A stretch of 50,025 bases of DNA from Candidatus Competibacteraceae bacterium (GTDB lineage: Bacteria; Pseudomonadota; Gammaproteobacteria; Competibacterales; JAHEDQ01): NCBI GenBank assembly GCA_024641125.1, contig JAHEDQ010000006.1, forward strand, positions 1 to 50,025. Direction: 5' to 3'. Under the pieces are notes generated by a model, which was not told the DNA's origin, made no database searches, and saw only the letters and a program-made list of their open reading frames with translations. Positions 26,293 through 35,598 of this stretch are shown in pieces (within the stretch, counting starts at the first letter, position 1; the number at the start of each line of letters is the position of its first letter). Both the position numbers and the translations under genes were made by a program.

Positions 26293-26311
26293 CACCCTGA
26301 AGAACAGGGTG
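26293..26311. repeat. inverted repeat in the CMD-rdgC divergent region
   Basis: CACCCTG, five bases, then CAGGGTG: perfect seven-base arms in the 306-bp gap between two divergent genes. It could be an operator or a short hairpin. Nothing else distinct was seen in 26205-26510. Confidence 0.35.
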
Positions 26312-26510
26312 AAAACCTCAATAATCCAGTGCTTTCAAATATTTTTATCGCCCGATCGAGCGCTGCGGCCCACACCATCGCGTTATTTCAATATACGCAC
26401 AAAGTCTATAGCGGCGGGAAGCCTGCGGCCTCTGGCGCAACGGTTGAGCCATCTCTGCTCAGCCGCTAGACTGCGCGCCCCCCAGTTCCAATCTTCGGAG
26501 CCACACCCGC

Positions 26511-27401
26511 ATGTTTTTTCGAGCCCTGACCGTATTTCGACTGGCGCCGGAGTTCAAGCCGCACCTGAACCCGGACGCGCTGACGCGCCAAATCGAAGCC
26601 CACGCCTTTCGATCGGCCGGCCCACTGGAAATGCACACCCAGGGCTGGGTGCCGCCCATGGGCCGCAGGGCAACGGACCTGCTTCACAGCGGCAATGGCT
26701 GTGTGCTGCTATGCCTGCAAATGGAGGACAAACTACTGCCGTCGACGGTCATCCGTCAGGCGCTGGAAGACCAGATCATTGCCATAGAAGACAGCGAAGC
26801 GCGCGACGTAGGCCGCAAGGAACGGATGGATCTGAAGGACCGCATCACGGTTGAGCTGATGCCCCGGGCCTTCGGGCGCATCAAACAGGTGTTCGGTTAT
26901 CTGGACACTCAGGCCGGCATCCTGGTGCTCGATACCACCTCTGCCAAAGACATCGAAGCCTTCACCGAACAGCTGCGCAAGTCCCTGGATGGGCTCCCGA
27001 TCACACCCCTGGATACCGAAGTGTCGGCTTCCGAGGTGATGACCGGATGGCTGCTGGACCCGGTGCGTGTGCCGCTGGAATTCGAGCTGGGGGCCGATTG
27101 TGAACTGGAGCAGGACGGGGTCATCCGATGCCGCGACATGGATCTGACCGGAGACGAGGTGCGGACCCACCTCAACGCCGGACGGCGGGTCCGCAAACTC
27201 GCCCTCACCTGGAACGAGCGCCTGGCCTTCGTACTGTCCGACGACCTTCGATTCAGGCGGATGAAGTTCCTGGATCTGGTTCAGGAAGATCTGGACCGCC
27301 AGGATCTGGACAGTCCGGAAGCAACCCGGGATGCGGAGTTCGCCATCACCTCAGCAGAGGTGAGACAGCTGTTAGTCGACCTTTCAAAGACTTTCAGCTG
27401 A
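26511..27401 (+). CDS. rdgC: recombination-associated protein RdgC
   Basis: A 296-residue ring-forming DNA-binding protein that covers duplex DNA and restrains RecA; found in beta- and gammaproteobacteria. The text fits along its length: MFFRALTVFRL at the start, RSAGPLEMHTQGWVPP near 34, LLCLQMEDKLLPSTVIRQAL near 66, GRKERMDLKDRITVELMPRAF near 101, and RKLALTWNERLAFVLSDDLRFRRMKFLDLVQ near 228. GGAG lies about 11 bases before the ATG. Monocistronic, with a hairpin terminator just downstream. Confidence 0.95.
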   Translation: MFFRALTVFRLAPEFKPHLNPDALTRQIEAHAFRSAGPLEMHTQGWVPPMGRRATDLLHSGNGCVLLCLQMEDKLLPSTVIRQALEDQIIAIEDSEARDVGRKERMDLKDRITVELMPRAFGRIKQVFGYLDTQAGILVLDTTSAKDIEAFTEQLRKSLDGLPITPLDTEVSASEVMTGWLLDPVRVPLEFELGADCELEQDGVIRCRDMDLTGDEVRTHLNAGRRVRKLALTWNERLAFVLSDDLRFRRMKFLDLVQEDLDRQDLDSPEATRDAEFAITSAEVRQLLVDLSKTFS

Positions 27402-27426
27402 CGCGCGCACATCCGAAGAACGTTAA

Positions 27427-27450
27427 AGAGCCCCGGCGATGCGGGGCTCT
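27427..27450. terminator. hairpin between convergent rdgC and PEP-CTERM gene
   Basis: Nine-base arms (AGAGCCCCG and CGGGGCTCT) with a six-base loop, 25 bp past the rdgC stop. On the minus strand the stem is followed by a short T-run, so it may serve both converging genes. Confidence 0.65.
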
Positions 27451-27463
27451 CTGAACGCTGTGG

Positions 27464-28183
27464 CTATGATGCTTGGGCGTTTAGCTTTCGCCGCCCGAAA
27501 CCGACCACACCGAGCAAGCCCGAACCCAGAAGCCAAACCGCACCCGGCAGGGGTACTGGACTTCCGGCAAGCTCGTAGCTTCCGTTGCCGGTCTGCCATT
27601 TGGTCGCGAATGTATCGAGGGTTATGCTCGCCCCAGCCTTAAAATCTCCCATGAGTGCGACCATGAACGCGTCAGTTCCACCCGGGTTGAGGCTTTCTCC
27701 CGGATTGCCGCCACCGGCGCAATTGGGGCCGGTGAAAAAGCAGGCATCCGTCGAAAAAGCAGGGAAGTTGTCAGTGGCTGCGCCATCAAACGTGGTCCCC
27801 CCTGAGATGCGGGCACTGTCGACAGTGTTGTTGCCCGTCGTCAGTCCCAGCGCCGTCAAGCTAAGGCGCTCGCCGTAGCTGCCCCTCACTGTCGTATTCT
27901 TGAGCGAAATGCCCAGCTTGATTGAACCGTTGTTGATTTCTCTGACCGTAAATTTCCCTGTCGCGCGCAAGGCCACCGGCAATGAATTATTATCGCTGTT
28001 CTGTGTATTGGCCGGAAGCAGCCAGTTCACCGAGAACATGTCTCCTACGGCCAGGTCGGTAACCTGATATACGTTGGAGGTGGCCGGATTGCCTCCAGAA
28101 TTGCCCGAAAAGCCAATGGAGTAGGCCTGAGCTGTTGACGCCAGGGCCAAACTCACCATGGCCAATCCGATTTGCTTGTACAT
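27464..28183 (-). CDS. exported protein with PEP-CTERM-type sorting tail
   Basis: A 239-residue secreted protein. A signal peptide (MYKQIGLAMVSLALASTAQA) and a low-complexity, Ser/Thr/Asn/Gly-rich body come first. The C-terminal tripartite signal is VPLPGAVWLLGSGLLGVVGFGRRK: a VPxP motif, a membrane helix and a basic cluster. Such tails are cut by exosortases (EpsH/XrtA group) in bacteria that make extracellular polysaccharide. No exosortase gene is in this window. The body matches no family I recognise. Ribosome site GGGG before the ATG; the A/T-rich leader upstream differs clearly from its surroundings. Confidence 0.8.
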   Translation of the reverse strand: MYKQIGLAMVSLALASTAQAYSIGFSGNSGGNPATSNVYQVTDLAVGDMFSVNWLLPANTQNSDNNSLPVALRATGKFTVREINNGSIKLGISLKNTTVRGSYGERLSLTALGLTTGNNTVDSARISGGTTFDGAATDNFPAFSTDACFFTGPNCAGGGNPGESLNPGGTDAFMVALMGDFKAGASITLDTFATKWQTGNGSYELAGSPVPLPGAVWLLGSGLLGVVGFGRRKLNAQAS

Positions 28184-28535
28184 CTATTTTCCCCGCGAAA
28201 TTTTTTTCAAAACCCTTAGATCGTTAAAGGCCTCGCCAATTCAGCGCGAGTCACGTGCGACCATCCCTCAACCGTTCCAGTCAACCAGAACCGCACACGG
28301 CGCGAATACTTGTTGGACACGATGCTCTGCGTCCCGCTTCAAGCAAGAATCGAGCAATATATTTAACTAACTGTTTAAAAAAGATTTTTTTCAAGATCCC
28401 TCCCTGAGGAAGGACTTCATGCAAAAAAAGCCGACGACCTGACGATCTGCCATCGGGCTCGATTAGAGCAGAGCCATTGAGCGTCTCAGCAACGCAAGAG
28501 ATGGCTGAGCATTCGCGCCCAGGCCTTGGTCGGAA
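28184..28535. other. 352-bp non-coding leader of the PEP-CTERM gene
   Basis: Contains A/T-rich tracts (28366-28392 and 28196-28207) that could act as UP-like promoter elements, and the terminator candidate of the amidase gene. I looked for the sigma-54 promoter pattern often found before PEP-CTERM genes and saw only TTGGCGA without a matching TTGC element. Confidence 0.4.
28423..28459 (-). terminator. candidate terminator of the amidase gene
   Basis: On the minus strand AGCC...GGCT arms with an imperfect inner stem are followed directly by seven T. It lies about 75 bp after the amidase stop. The stem is short and interrupted, hence modest confidence. Confidence 0.4.
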
Positions 28536-29921
28536 TCAGGCGGAAAGCTGAGCCGCCACCGAAAGCAGCGTTGATTCGCATCCGAAACCGGCCTGTAGCT
28601 GCACTGCGACGCCCGGGCGGATGGGTGCGGGAGACAAGGACAGGGCGGGGTGGCCGGTAACGTTGGCGATGGGCGTAAACGGGCAATAGTCATAGGCTCG
28701 GTGAAATGCGGCCAGTGGATCGTCCTGTGCCGGGTCCAGTTCGCCGATTCGAACCGCGGGCTCCGCCAGGGTCGGGGTCAGCCACAGATCATAGTCCAGG
28801 AAAAAACCCGCAATACGGCGCGATATACCCTGGAGCTGCTGCTGGGTCAGCACGAACTCGGTGGCGGAGACGGCGCGCCCGAGTTCGGCCATCGCCATGG
28901 TCAGCGGCTCCAGGGTGTCGCTGGAGGTCTGGATACCGGTCAGAGACGAGATGCCCACCACGCTTTGTGCGGCGCCGACCACCCAGAGCGTGGTAAACAG
29001 CTCGGCAACCCGATCGTGATCGTAATCGGGTGCAGCCTCCTCAACCCAGTGCCCCAGCTCGGACAGGCGGGTTGCGGTCGCCTCAACCGCGGCGACACAG
29101 TCCGGATGAGCGGCAGTGCTCCCGTAATGGGTGCTGAAGCCAACGCGCAACCGGCCCGGATCCCGGGCCGCTGCCTCCAGGAACGTACCTCCGTAGGGGG
29201 GCGCCCAGTACGGATCTCCTAAATCGGGACCGGCGGTGGCATCCAGCAATGCGGCGCTGTCACGAACGGATCGCGTGACCGCATGCTCCACCAGCAAACC
29301 GCCCATAACATCGCCCAGGTCGGGACCCAGCGGTGTCCGCGCCCGAGTCGGCTTGAGTCCGATCAGTCCACAGCAGGCGGCGGGAATGCGAATCGATCCA
29401 CCACCGTCATTGGCATGGGCCATGGCCACCATGCCGGCGGCCACCGCTGCAGCGGACCCGCCGCTTGAGCCTCCGGCACTCAAATCCATGTCCAGGGGGT
29501 TGCGTGTGGGGCCAAAGCGCACGGGTTCAGTGGTCGGCACCAGCCCGAACTCCGGACAATTGGTCTTACCCAGGATAATCAGTCCTGCCCGACGCTGCCG
29601 CTGTACGATCTCGCTGTCATGATCGGGCGTGTATTCTCCGGCCAGCCTGGATCCCCAGGTCAGCCTCACCCCCCCCACTCTGGCGGTGGCGTCCTTAACC
29701 AGAAATGGCACGCCCGTGAATGGACCCTGGGGCAACAATCCGGCGGCGGCCTCCAGTGCGGCATCGAACATCGGTGTGATTACCGCGTTGATATCCGGGT
29801 TGAGCCGCTCGATGCGCACGACCGCCGCTTCAACCAATTCAGACGGATGCACATCGCCGTGCCGGACCCGATCGGCCTGGCCCATGGCATCAAGATCCAG
29901 GAGTTCATCGACAGGGTGCAT
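28536..29921 (-). CDS. amidase-signature-family hydrolase
   Basis: A 461-residue amidase with the Ser-cisSer-Lys triad visible: [12 protein letters not shown] (lysine, about residue 75), [17 protein letters not shown] (cis-serine, about 149) and [22 protein letters not shown] (nucleophile, about 173). Family members cleave carboxamides, from acyl amides to GatA-type glutaminyl substrates. The isolated gene, without gatB or gatC, and the divergent C-terminal half argue for a catabolic amidase of unknown substrate. It is divergent from the GGDEF/EAL gene, with 201 bp between them. Confidence 0.88.
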   Translation of the reverse strand: MHPVDELLDLDAMGQADRVRHGDVHPSELVEAAVVRIERLNPDINAVITPMFDAALEAAAGLLPQGPFTGVPFLVKDATARVGGVRLTWGSRLAGEYTPDHDSEIVQRQRRAGLIILGKTNCPEFGLVPTTEPVRFGPTRNPLDMDLSAGGSSGGSAAAVAAGMVAMAHANDGGGSIRIPAACCGLIGLKPTRARTPLGPDLGDVMGGLLVEHAVTRSVRDSAALLDATAGPDLGDPYWAPPYGGTFLEAAARDPGRLRVGFSTHYGSTAAHPDCVAAVEATATRLSELGHWVEEAAPDYDHDRVAELFTTLWVVGAAQSVVGISSLTGIQTSSDTLEPLTMAMAELGRAVSATEFVLTQQQLQGISRRIAGFFLDYDLWLTPTLAEPAVRIGELDPAQDDPLAAFHRAYDYCPFTPIANVTGHPALSLSPAPIRPGVAVQLQAGFGCESTLLSVAAQLSA

Positions 29922-30122
29922 GCAGCTTCAGACCTCGGCTATCGCCCGCGGGAACGGGGCGGCTGTTGCGCCCACCATACAGGGCCTTTCGGCCAGACAG
30001 GATCAGCAATTTCTGGTTCTGTTCTGGTCAATCTCGTCTTGTTCGACGATCCGGCAGACCCGGACAATAGTGCTGCAGATAGCACAATCCCGTCACACCC
30101 AATAGAGTTCCGACCCAGTTTC

Positions 30123-33100
30123 ATGAGAACAAGAACGATCGCAGCACTTCTGGTACTGGTGTCTCTGGCGCTGGGACCATTCGCAGCCTACTACGTGCCG
30201 CAAACGCTGGACCAGTTGCGCGAGTCTTTGGGTGCGCAGGCGGCATCGCGCGCGCAGAGTACCGCCAATGCAGTGGAAAAACGACTGACCTGGTCCGAGG
30301 CCACGGTGGCGCTGCTTGCCGACACAATAGATTTGCCGGAACAGTCTCTCCGAAATCCCGAACCGCAAGCGATCCTGGCGGAACGGCTGGGAAAACTCGC
30401 CTCTGCGGTGGCCCCGAAGCGCCAGGAAATCCAAAATCTCACCATCATCGCCCCCGAGGGGACCGCTCTTTTGCGCTTGAGCCAGCGCGCCGGTGACGGT
30501 CGTCTGGTGTTCGCGCGGAGCGAGGCCGGTGCGATCCAGGGCGCTGACGGCCTGTTCGAGCTGGCCCGAAAGGGCCTGGGTTTCAGCCTTGGTACCGAAA
30601 CGGGGAACGGCGAGCCTAAAGAGCTGTTCATGGTCGCGCCCATGGGGGGCAGCCCGGGCAGTCCAAGAGTCGCTTTGCTGGCCAGCATCAATGTGGACCG
30701 ACTCACAGGTGGGCTTTCGGACAGCTACTGGATCGACGCGTCCGGCACGTACCTGCGGCGTCCTGTGTCTTCAGCCAAAACCGGGACAAACGCATTCACG
30801 GATTTTCCCGGCCTGGAGAACCAACTCAAGATCGGTTCCCGGGCCTGGTGGGGCGACACCACCGCGGTGGGTTGGAGTCGCATGGAAGTGGGCAGCAATG
30901 GGCGCCTGTATACCTGGCTAGGCGAGGTGACCGATCTCGGCCCACTACTCGGTTGGCACAGACAGTCATGGATGCTGATTGGGGGTGCACTAATGGCTGC
31001 GCTTGCCGTGGCGCTGCTGCTAAGCGCCTGGCTTTCTGGACAACTGAAGGCGTTCGGGCAACGGGTCACCGACGGCATGCAACAGTTGCTCAACGGCAGT
31101 GAGCGGGCCCCGTTCGAACCGGTGGGCAGCAAAGAAATGCGCGCGTTCACCGAAGCCCTCAATGGGTTGGCGGAAACCTTCGTCGAATCCCAGACCAACC
31201 GTGCGCTTGCTGCCAGAAAACTGTCTGATGATCACCGAGAGCTCCAACGAGAACTGGATCGGGCGCGGTCCGATCAAGCGCATAGCCGAAGCTTGCTGGA
31301 ATCGCTGGCGCGGCCCGCCTACGCGGTCGACAAAGACGGTCAATGCACCTACTGCAATCCGGCCTGCCTGGGACTGCTCGGTCTGGACAGTGCTGAGCGA
31401 CTGCGCGGCGAGAACATCCAGGACATGATGCTTCGGCGTGCGGTTGCAAACGCGGAGCAACCCAGAGCAGCGGACGGTGTTGCGGCCGCCATTCGGGAGT
31501 GCAAGCCTCAACACGTGGAGAGCGAGGTGATCTGGGGTCAGGACGGCAAAAGACGCTTGGTGGAGTACTGGGCCAGCCCACTCACAGAAGGTGATCAGGT
31601 AACAGGCGCGGTGGTGACCCTGGAGGACATAACCGAACGACAGGACAAGACCGAAGAAATGCAGCGGATGCGCGCGCGCGCGGAGCGCACGCTTGAATCC
31701 ATTGCCGATGGGGTTCTGACAATGGATCCGCAGGGTGTGGTGGACTACCTCAATCCGGCTGGGCAGGCGATTTTGGGCTGGACGGCTGAAGAGGCGCATG
31801 GAAAACCGTTCAATGCGATTTTCCAGGCCGCCGAGCAAAACGGTATAGCAGTCGGTCCGGATGCCCTGGAAACCGGCCTGGAAGACGGACCGGTCGCCCA
31901 GGAACTGATGATTCAGACGCGCCACGGTGAACCGGTTTACCTGGAATGCAGCACCGCACCCGTCATCGGTACCGGTCTACCGCCCGGCGGCGCCATTGTG
32001 GTGTTCCGAGACGTCACCGGAGCGCCGCGCATGGCGCATAGTGCACAGTATGTGGCCAAGCACGACCTCACCACCGGCCTCATCAACCGCCAGGAGTTCG
32101 AGAACCGCCTGAGCCAGGCATTGGCCAATGAGCACACCCGCCAGAGTTCGATTTGCTATCTGGACCTGGATCGCTTTCGGACCATCAATGACGACTGCGG
32201 CAGCGTGGCGGGTGACGCGCTGTTGCGGCAGCTGGCGTCCCTGCTGCGCGCCAATGTGCGGCAGCGAGACCTGGTGGGCCGTCTTGGCGATGATGAGTTC
32301 GGCATCCTGTTGGAACACTGTCCGCCGGACCAGGCACTGAGAATTGCCAGCCTGGTGAGGCAAGCTGTCGAGGATTTCAGCTTCAGTTGGGACGACAAAG
32401 CCTACTCGATCACCGCCAGCATTGGCGTAGTAGAGATCGGAGCGAACGCCCGCGATGCCCGTGATGTCATCGGCAGCGCCGAGGGCGCGTGTTTCGCGGC
32501 CAAAGAACAAGGCAGAAATCGGGTCCGGGCCTTTCATGCTGATGACCATGAACTGACCCGATACGGCCCGACGCACTGGGTTACGCGTCTCAATCAGGCT
32601 CTCGAAGACAACGGCTTTCGACTGTTCTATCAAGCCGTCGTGCCGCTGAGTCGGGCGCCGGGCGCGCAGCGGGACCGCCACTATGAGCTTCTGCTTCGCA
32701 TGAAAGACCCGACCGGCAATCTGGCCAATGCCGCCACCTTCCTGCCCTTCGCAGAACGCTACAACATGATCCAGTTGATGGATCGATGGGTGGTACGTGC
32801 GGCCTTCGAATGGCTATCGACGCGGCCCAAGGACGCAGGCGATGTGTTGATCGAGGTCAAGGTGTCCGAAGCGTCGGTAGCCGACGCCGACTTCGCCGAC
32901 TATGTGCAGATTCAGCTGGAAAAGCTGCACATACCGCCACGGTGGATTTGCTTTCAGATTGGGGCTGGCGCGGTGGTGTCCCGGCCAGCCAATGCTACCC
33001 AACTGGTTCGATCTCTGCGCGGCTTCGGTTTCAAGATTTCCCTTGACGATCTAGGTGGGCGCCTGCTCTCCGTAGTCCAAATCCGAAATCTCGAAGTGGA

Positions 33101-33332
33101 TTTTCTGCGCATTGACGCCACCCACACCGGCCGGGTGGTGGAAGACGAACTGGACCGGACACTGGTCAAGGCCATGACCGAAATCGCGCGCATCAGCAAC
33201 CGCCGAACCATCGCCAAAATGGTTGAACAGGATGAAGCCCTGACCGTGCTTAGAGATCTGGGCGTCGACTGCGCCCAAGGATTTGCGATCTCTAAACCAA
33301 GGCCGCTTGAGTTCCTCAAAAAGGACGGTTAG
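30123..33332 (+). CDS. membrane PAS-PAS-GGDEF-EAL protein with degenerate EAL domain
   Basis: About 1069 residues. A membrane helix at 5-27, a periplasmic sensor of about 250 residues (Cache-like by position), a second helix near 282-303 and a HAMP-like stretch are followed by two PAS domains (about 387-506 and 520-640). The GGDEF domain starts at HDLTTGLINR; its motif reads GDDEF near 722, with an RQRD inhibitory site five residues before. The EAL domain begins YELLLR near 854. It keeps the LDD pair and the AQG glutamine but lacks the INLS asparagine (EVKVSE), the EITE glutamate (CFQIG) and the KID lysine (LRIDA), so phosphodiesterase activity is doubtful. The frame is open upstream to 29619, antisense to the amidase gene; ATG 30123 starts the membrane helix. 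Likely a c-di-GMP-responsive regulator. Confidence 0.88.
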   Translation: MRTRTIAALLVLVSLALGPFAAYYVPQTLDQLRESLGAQAASRAQSTANAVEKRLTWSEATVALLADTIDLPEQSLRNPEPQAILAERLGKLASAVAPKRQEIQNLTIIAPEGTALLRLSQRAGDGRLVFARSEAGAIQGADGLFELARKGLGFSLGTETGNGEPKELFMVAPMGGSPGSPRVALLASINVDRLTGGLSDSYWIDASGTYLRRPVSSAKTGTNAFTDFPGLENQLKIGSRAWWGDTTAVGWSRMEVGSNGRLYTWLGEVTDLGPLLGWHRQSWMLIGGALMAALAVALLLSAWLSGQLKAFGQRVTDGMQQLLNGSERAPFEPVGSKEMRAFTEALNGLAETFVESQTNRALAARKLSDDHRELQRELDRARSDQAHSRSLLESLARPAYAVDKDGQCTYCNPACLGLLGLDSAERLRGENIQDMMLRRAVANAEQPRAADGVAAAIRECKPQHVESEVIWGQDGKRRLVEYWASPLTEGDQVTGAVVTLEDITERQDKTEEMQRMRARAERTLESIADGVLTMDPQGVVDYLNPAGQAILGWTAEEAHGKPFNAIFQAAEQNGIAVGPDALETGLEDGPVAQELMIQTRHGEPVYLECSTAPVIGTGLPPGGAIVVFRDVTGAPRMAHSAQYVAKHDLTTGLINRQEFENRLSQALANEHTRQSSICYLDLDRFRTINDDCGSVAGDALLRQLASLLRANVRQRDLVGRLGDDEFGILLEHCPPDQALRIASLVRQAVEDFSFSWDDKAYSITASIGVVEIGANARDARDVIGSAEGACFAAKEQGRNRVRAFHADDHELTRYGPTHWVTRLNQALEDNGFRLFYQAVVPLSRAPGAQRDRHYELLLRMKDPTGNLANAATFLPFAERYNMIQLMDRWVVRAAFEWLSTRPKDAGDVLIEVKVSEASVADADFADYVQIQLEKLHIPPRWICFQIGAGAVVSRPANATQLVRSLRGFGFKISLDDLGGRLLSVVQIRNLEVDFLRIDATHTGRVVEDELDRTLVKAMTEIARISNRRTIAKMVEQDEALTVLRDLGVDCAQGFAISKPRPLEFLKKDG

Positions 33333-33396
33333 GGCGCCTTACTTTATTTGCTCGGTCGCGCGACTAAAGGCTTCATTTAGGGCCACACTCACCAGA

Positions 33397-33849
33397 TCAA
33401 GGCTGGGTTGCCGCATCGGCGAAAGCGGCTAGCGCCTTGTTCACTTTGGCCAGCACTTCGTCACAGCCCTTCAGGCCGTGCCGCTCCGCCAGATACTCCG
33501 GGCGATTGTAGGCCAGCCATACCTGGCCGCTTTCGTCCTCCCAGATCAGCGCCTTCTGGGGCAGATCCAGTGCGACGGTCGGTCCACACTTCATCAGCGG
33601 CGTACCCACCTTCGGGTTCCCGAATATCACCAGCTCGGTCGGGCTCAACTCCATACCCGCCTTTGCCGCGCCCGCGGCATGGTCGATTCTGGCAAATACA
33701 TTCATGCCCTTCTCCAGCAGCACCGCTTCCAGCCGGGCAGCCGTGTCGGCCACGGAGTGGTTGCTCTTGACTTGAATAAAGCTCTCGTCAGCGTGCGCCG
33801 TCGGGGTAAAAGCAAACACGGACAGCAGCAAAACGACCCACTTATTCAT
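33397..33849 (-). CDS. DUF302-domain exported protein
   Basis: A 150-residue protein with a signal peptide ending TAHADE. The DUF302 core is FIQVKSNHSVADTAARLEAVL, GMNVFARIDHAAGAAKAG, LVIFGNPKVGTPLM and ALDLPQKALIWEDESG. The function of DUF302 is not settled. GGAGAG precedes the ATG. Last of four leftward genes (35598 to 33397) with small gaps; it converges with the GGDEF/EAL gene, 64 bp apart, where only a GTCGCGCGAC palindrome was seen. Confidence 0.85.
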   Translation of the reverse strand: MNKWVVLLLSVFAFTPTAHADESFIQVKSNHSVADTAARLEAVLLEKGMNVFARIDHAAGAAKAGMELSPTELVIFGNPKVGTPLMKCGPTVALDLPQKALIWEDESGQVWLAYNRPEYLAERHGLKGCDEVLAKVNKALAAFADAATQP

Positions 33850-33881
33850 GGAATTCTCTCCAGGTTGATCCGAGCGCCTGT

Positions 33882-34424
33882 CTATTGTGCAGCTCTCGGT
33901 GAAATGGTGATGAGGTCGCCCAGTATGCCCTGAATCTCATCAATGCTGAGGTAGTGATCCCCGTAACCGTCATCCAATTGACCGCAGGTCAAGCGATAAG
34001 CGTCACCTGGGACTTCCCTGTCGAACAGGATGTGTGTCGCAAAAGTCACGTGGGACGGTTGCCCGCCACCGCGACCCCTGATCGACCCGGCATGCAACAA
34101 TCGCTGAGGCGCGCGGACAAAATAGCCGCGTTCAAGGCTGCTGCGCTTTACCACCCACGACTGGGGTGGCAGGCTGCCATCGGTCGGGGCGAGTGAGCGC
34201 AATTGCAGTCGGCAAACTGGCGAAAATGAAAATCCGCCACCAGCGTAGGGCTTACCGGAACTGATGTAGATCGTCCCTGCCCCTTGTCTGATCGGCACCG
34301 GCTGGTTCAGCGTGAGCGTCGAGCCCGCGGCGATCGCGTAGGCCTTATCGGCGCTGGCACCTTTAAGACTCTGACACCCGCCGATGAGGACGCTCAGGCA
34401 CAGGGCGGTGATTGCGACTCGCAT
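33882..34424 (-). CDS. predicted lipoprotein of unknown function
   Basis: A 180-residue protein with a lipobox (LCLSVLIGGC, cysteine near residue 17), so it is likely anchored to the outer or inner membrane after Lgt/LspA processing. The mature chain has several cysteines and a polar C-terminus (DGYGDHYLSIDEIQGILGDL). No family recognised. AGGAG lies about eight bases before the ATG. It lies 52 bp after the rhomboid gene and 32 bp before the DUF302 gene. Confidence 0.7.
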   Translation of the reverse strand: MRVAITALCLSVLIGGCQSLKGASADKAYAIAAGSTLTLNQPVPIRQGAGTIYISSGKPYAGGGFSFSPVCRLQLRSLAPTDGSLPPQSWVVKRSSLERGYFVRAPQRLLHAGSIRGRGGGQPSHVTFATHILFDREVPGDAYRLTCGQLDDGYGDHYLSIDEIQGILGDLITISPRAAQ

Positions 34425-34476
34425 GATTCAAAGCTCCTGAAGCGTGGCAGCCTACCTTAGCAATCTGCGGTGGCAA

Positions 34477-35241
34477 TCAACCGCGGCGCACCGGCGCCGG
34501 CCGCCGGCGGGCCCGCAACGCATTATGAGCCGCAAACTTGACCGGGTCACGAAACAACATCACCAGCAATGCCCCTGCGGCGAAACCGCCAATGTGCGCC
34601 CAAAAGGCCACGCCACCGCCTTCGGATCTCAATGCCGGTACCGCACCCACCAATTGGATCACCAGCCAATAGCCGAGCATGAGGTACGCGGGCACCACCA
34701 CCCGATTGATGTAGAAACCGAAAATGATCAGCATATGGACGGGTGCCCTCGGATAGAGCATCGCGTATCCGCCCATCACACCTCCGATCGCCCCGGACGC
34801 ACCCACCATTGGTATCGGGCTCGCAGGATTCGAGACCACCTGCGCGGCGACGGCAGCCAGGCCACAGAGCACATAGAACACCCCAAACCGCACTGGACCC
34901 ATGGCGTCTTCCACGTTGTCACCGAAGACCGCGAGAAACCACATGTTGCTCGCAATATGGAACCAACCGCCGTGCATAAACATGGAACTCAGCGTTGTCA
35001 GCCACTTTCCTCCACCCCCCAGCACACAAACTGCATCAGGACCGATCTGAACCCTCGTGCCACGGGCCACGGTACCCAGCAACTCTCCGGGGATGGCACC
35101 CAACTCACAAACCGAACGGCTGAGGTCAGGCTCGGTACCGAAGCCCTGTAACAACACCCACGCTGCGACGTTGAGGCCGATGATGCCGAAAGTCACCACG
35201 GAGGTGCGAACGGTGGGATTGTCGTCTCGTAGCGGAAACAA
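34477..35241 (-). CDS. rhomboid-family intramembrane serine protease
   Basis: A 254-residue polytopic membrane protein. The rhomboid dyad is visible as the serine in GASGAIGGVMG (about residue 143) and the histidine in AFWAHIGGFAAG (about 219), with the conserved HGGWFHIASNMWFLAVFGD near 90. It cleaves membrane helices of unknown partners. The start codon is TTG at 35241, supported by GAGGGA seven bases upstream and by the standard opening FPLRDDNPT. It sits in a group with secreted DUF302 and lipoprotein genes. Confidence 0.9.
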   Translation of the reverse strand: MFPLRDDNPTVRTSVVTFGIIGLNVAAWVLLQGFGTEPDLSRSVCELGAIPGELLGTVARGTRVQIGPDAVCVLGGGGKWLTTLSSMFMHGGWFHIASNMWFLAVFGDNVEDAMGPVRFGVFYVLCGLAAVAAQVVSNPASPIPMVGASGAIGGVMGGYAMLYPRAPVHMLIIFGFYINRVVVPAYLMLGYWLVIQLVGAVPALRSEGGGVAFWAHIGGFAAGALLVMLFRDPVKFAAHNALRARRRPAPVRRG

Positions 35242-35277
35242 GTGGCAATCCCTCGATGATCTGCCTGGACAGGCGAG

Positions 35278-35598
35278 TCAGGCCCGACCGGAAACTACAG
35301 GTTGCGCCCTCTGTGCGGCAATCAGGGCGGACTCGGTGAGCTCATTCAGCAGATCCTCCAACACCGCCGCCGGTGCATCGGTCATCCGCGCACGGATCGC
35401 GGTGACCAGGGCGATCGCCTGCAGGACATCGCCGTTGCCGACCCCTTTCTGCTGTTCAATAAACTCGCTCAGGGCATCCAACAGAACAGTAACCAGCGCG
35501 CCGACCTGGTCCGGCGACGCCGTCTGGGGATGAAGAGGAAACTCGACCGTCAGCGCCCGGCCGTCGGACATAACCGCCGTGTAGGGTAGGATTCGCAT
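35278..35598 (-). CDS. conserved hypothetical protein
   Basis: A 106-residue soluble protein starting MRILPYTAVMSDGRALTVEF, mostly helical by eye (ALVTVLLDALSEFIEQQKGV, VLEDLLNELTESALIAAQ), with no cysteines in the core, no signal peptide and no recognised domain. AGGGAG sits five bases before ATG 35598, better than the longer start at 35619. It is the first gene of the leftward group that includes the rhomboid protease (36 bp gap). Confidence 0.55.
   Translation of the reverse strand: MRILPYTAVMSDGRALTVEFPLHPQTASPDQVGALVTVLLDALSEFIEQQKGVGNGDVLQAIALVTAIRARMTDAPAAVLEDLLNELTESALIAAQRAQPVVSGRA

Noticed and set aside
28184-28300. Sigma-54 promoter for the PEP-CTERM gene
   Set aside because: TTGGCGA occurs but the TTGC element is missing at the required spacing.
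29619-30122. Upstream extension of the GGDEF/EAL frame by 168 codons
   Set aside because: It overlaps the divergent amidase gene antisense, and the membrane helix that should begin the protein starts at the ATG 30123.
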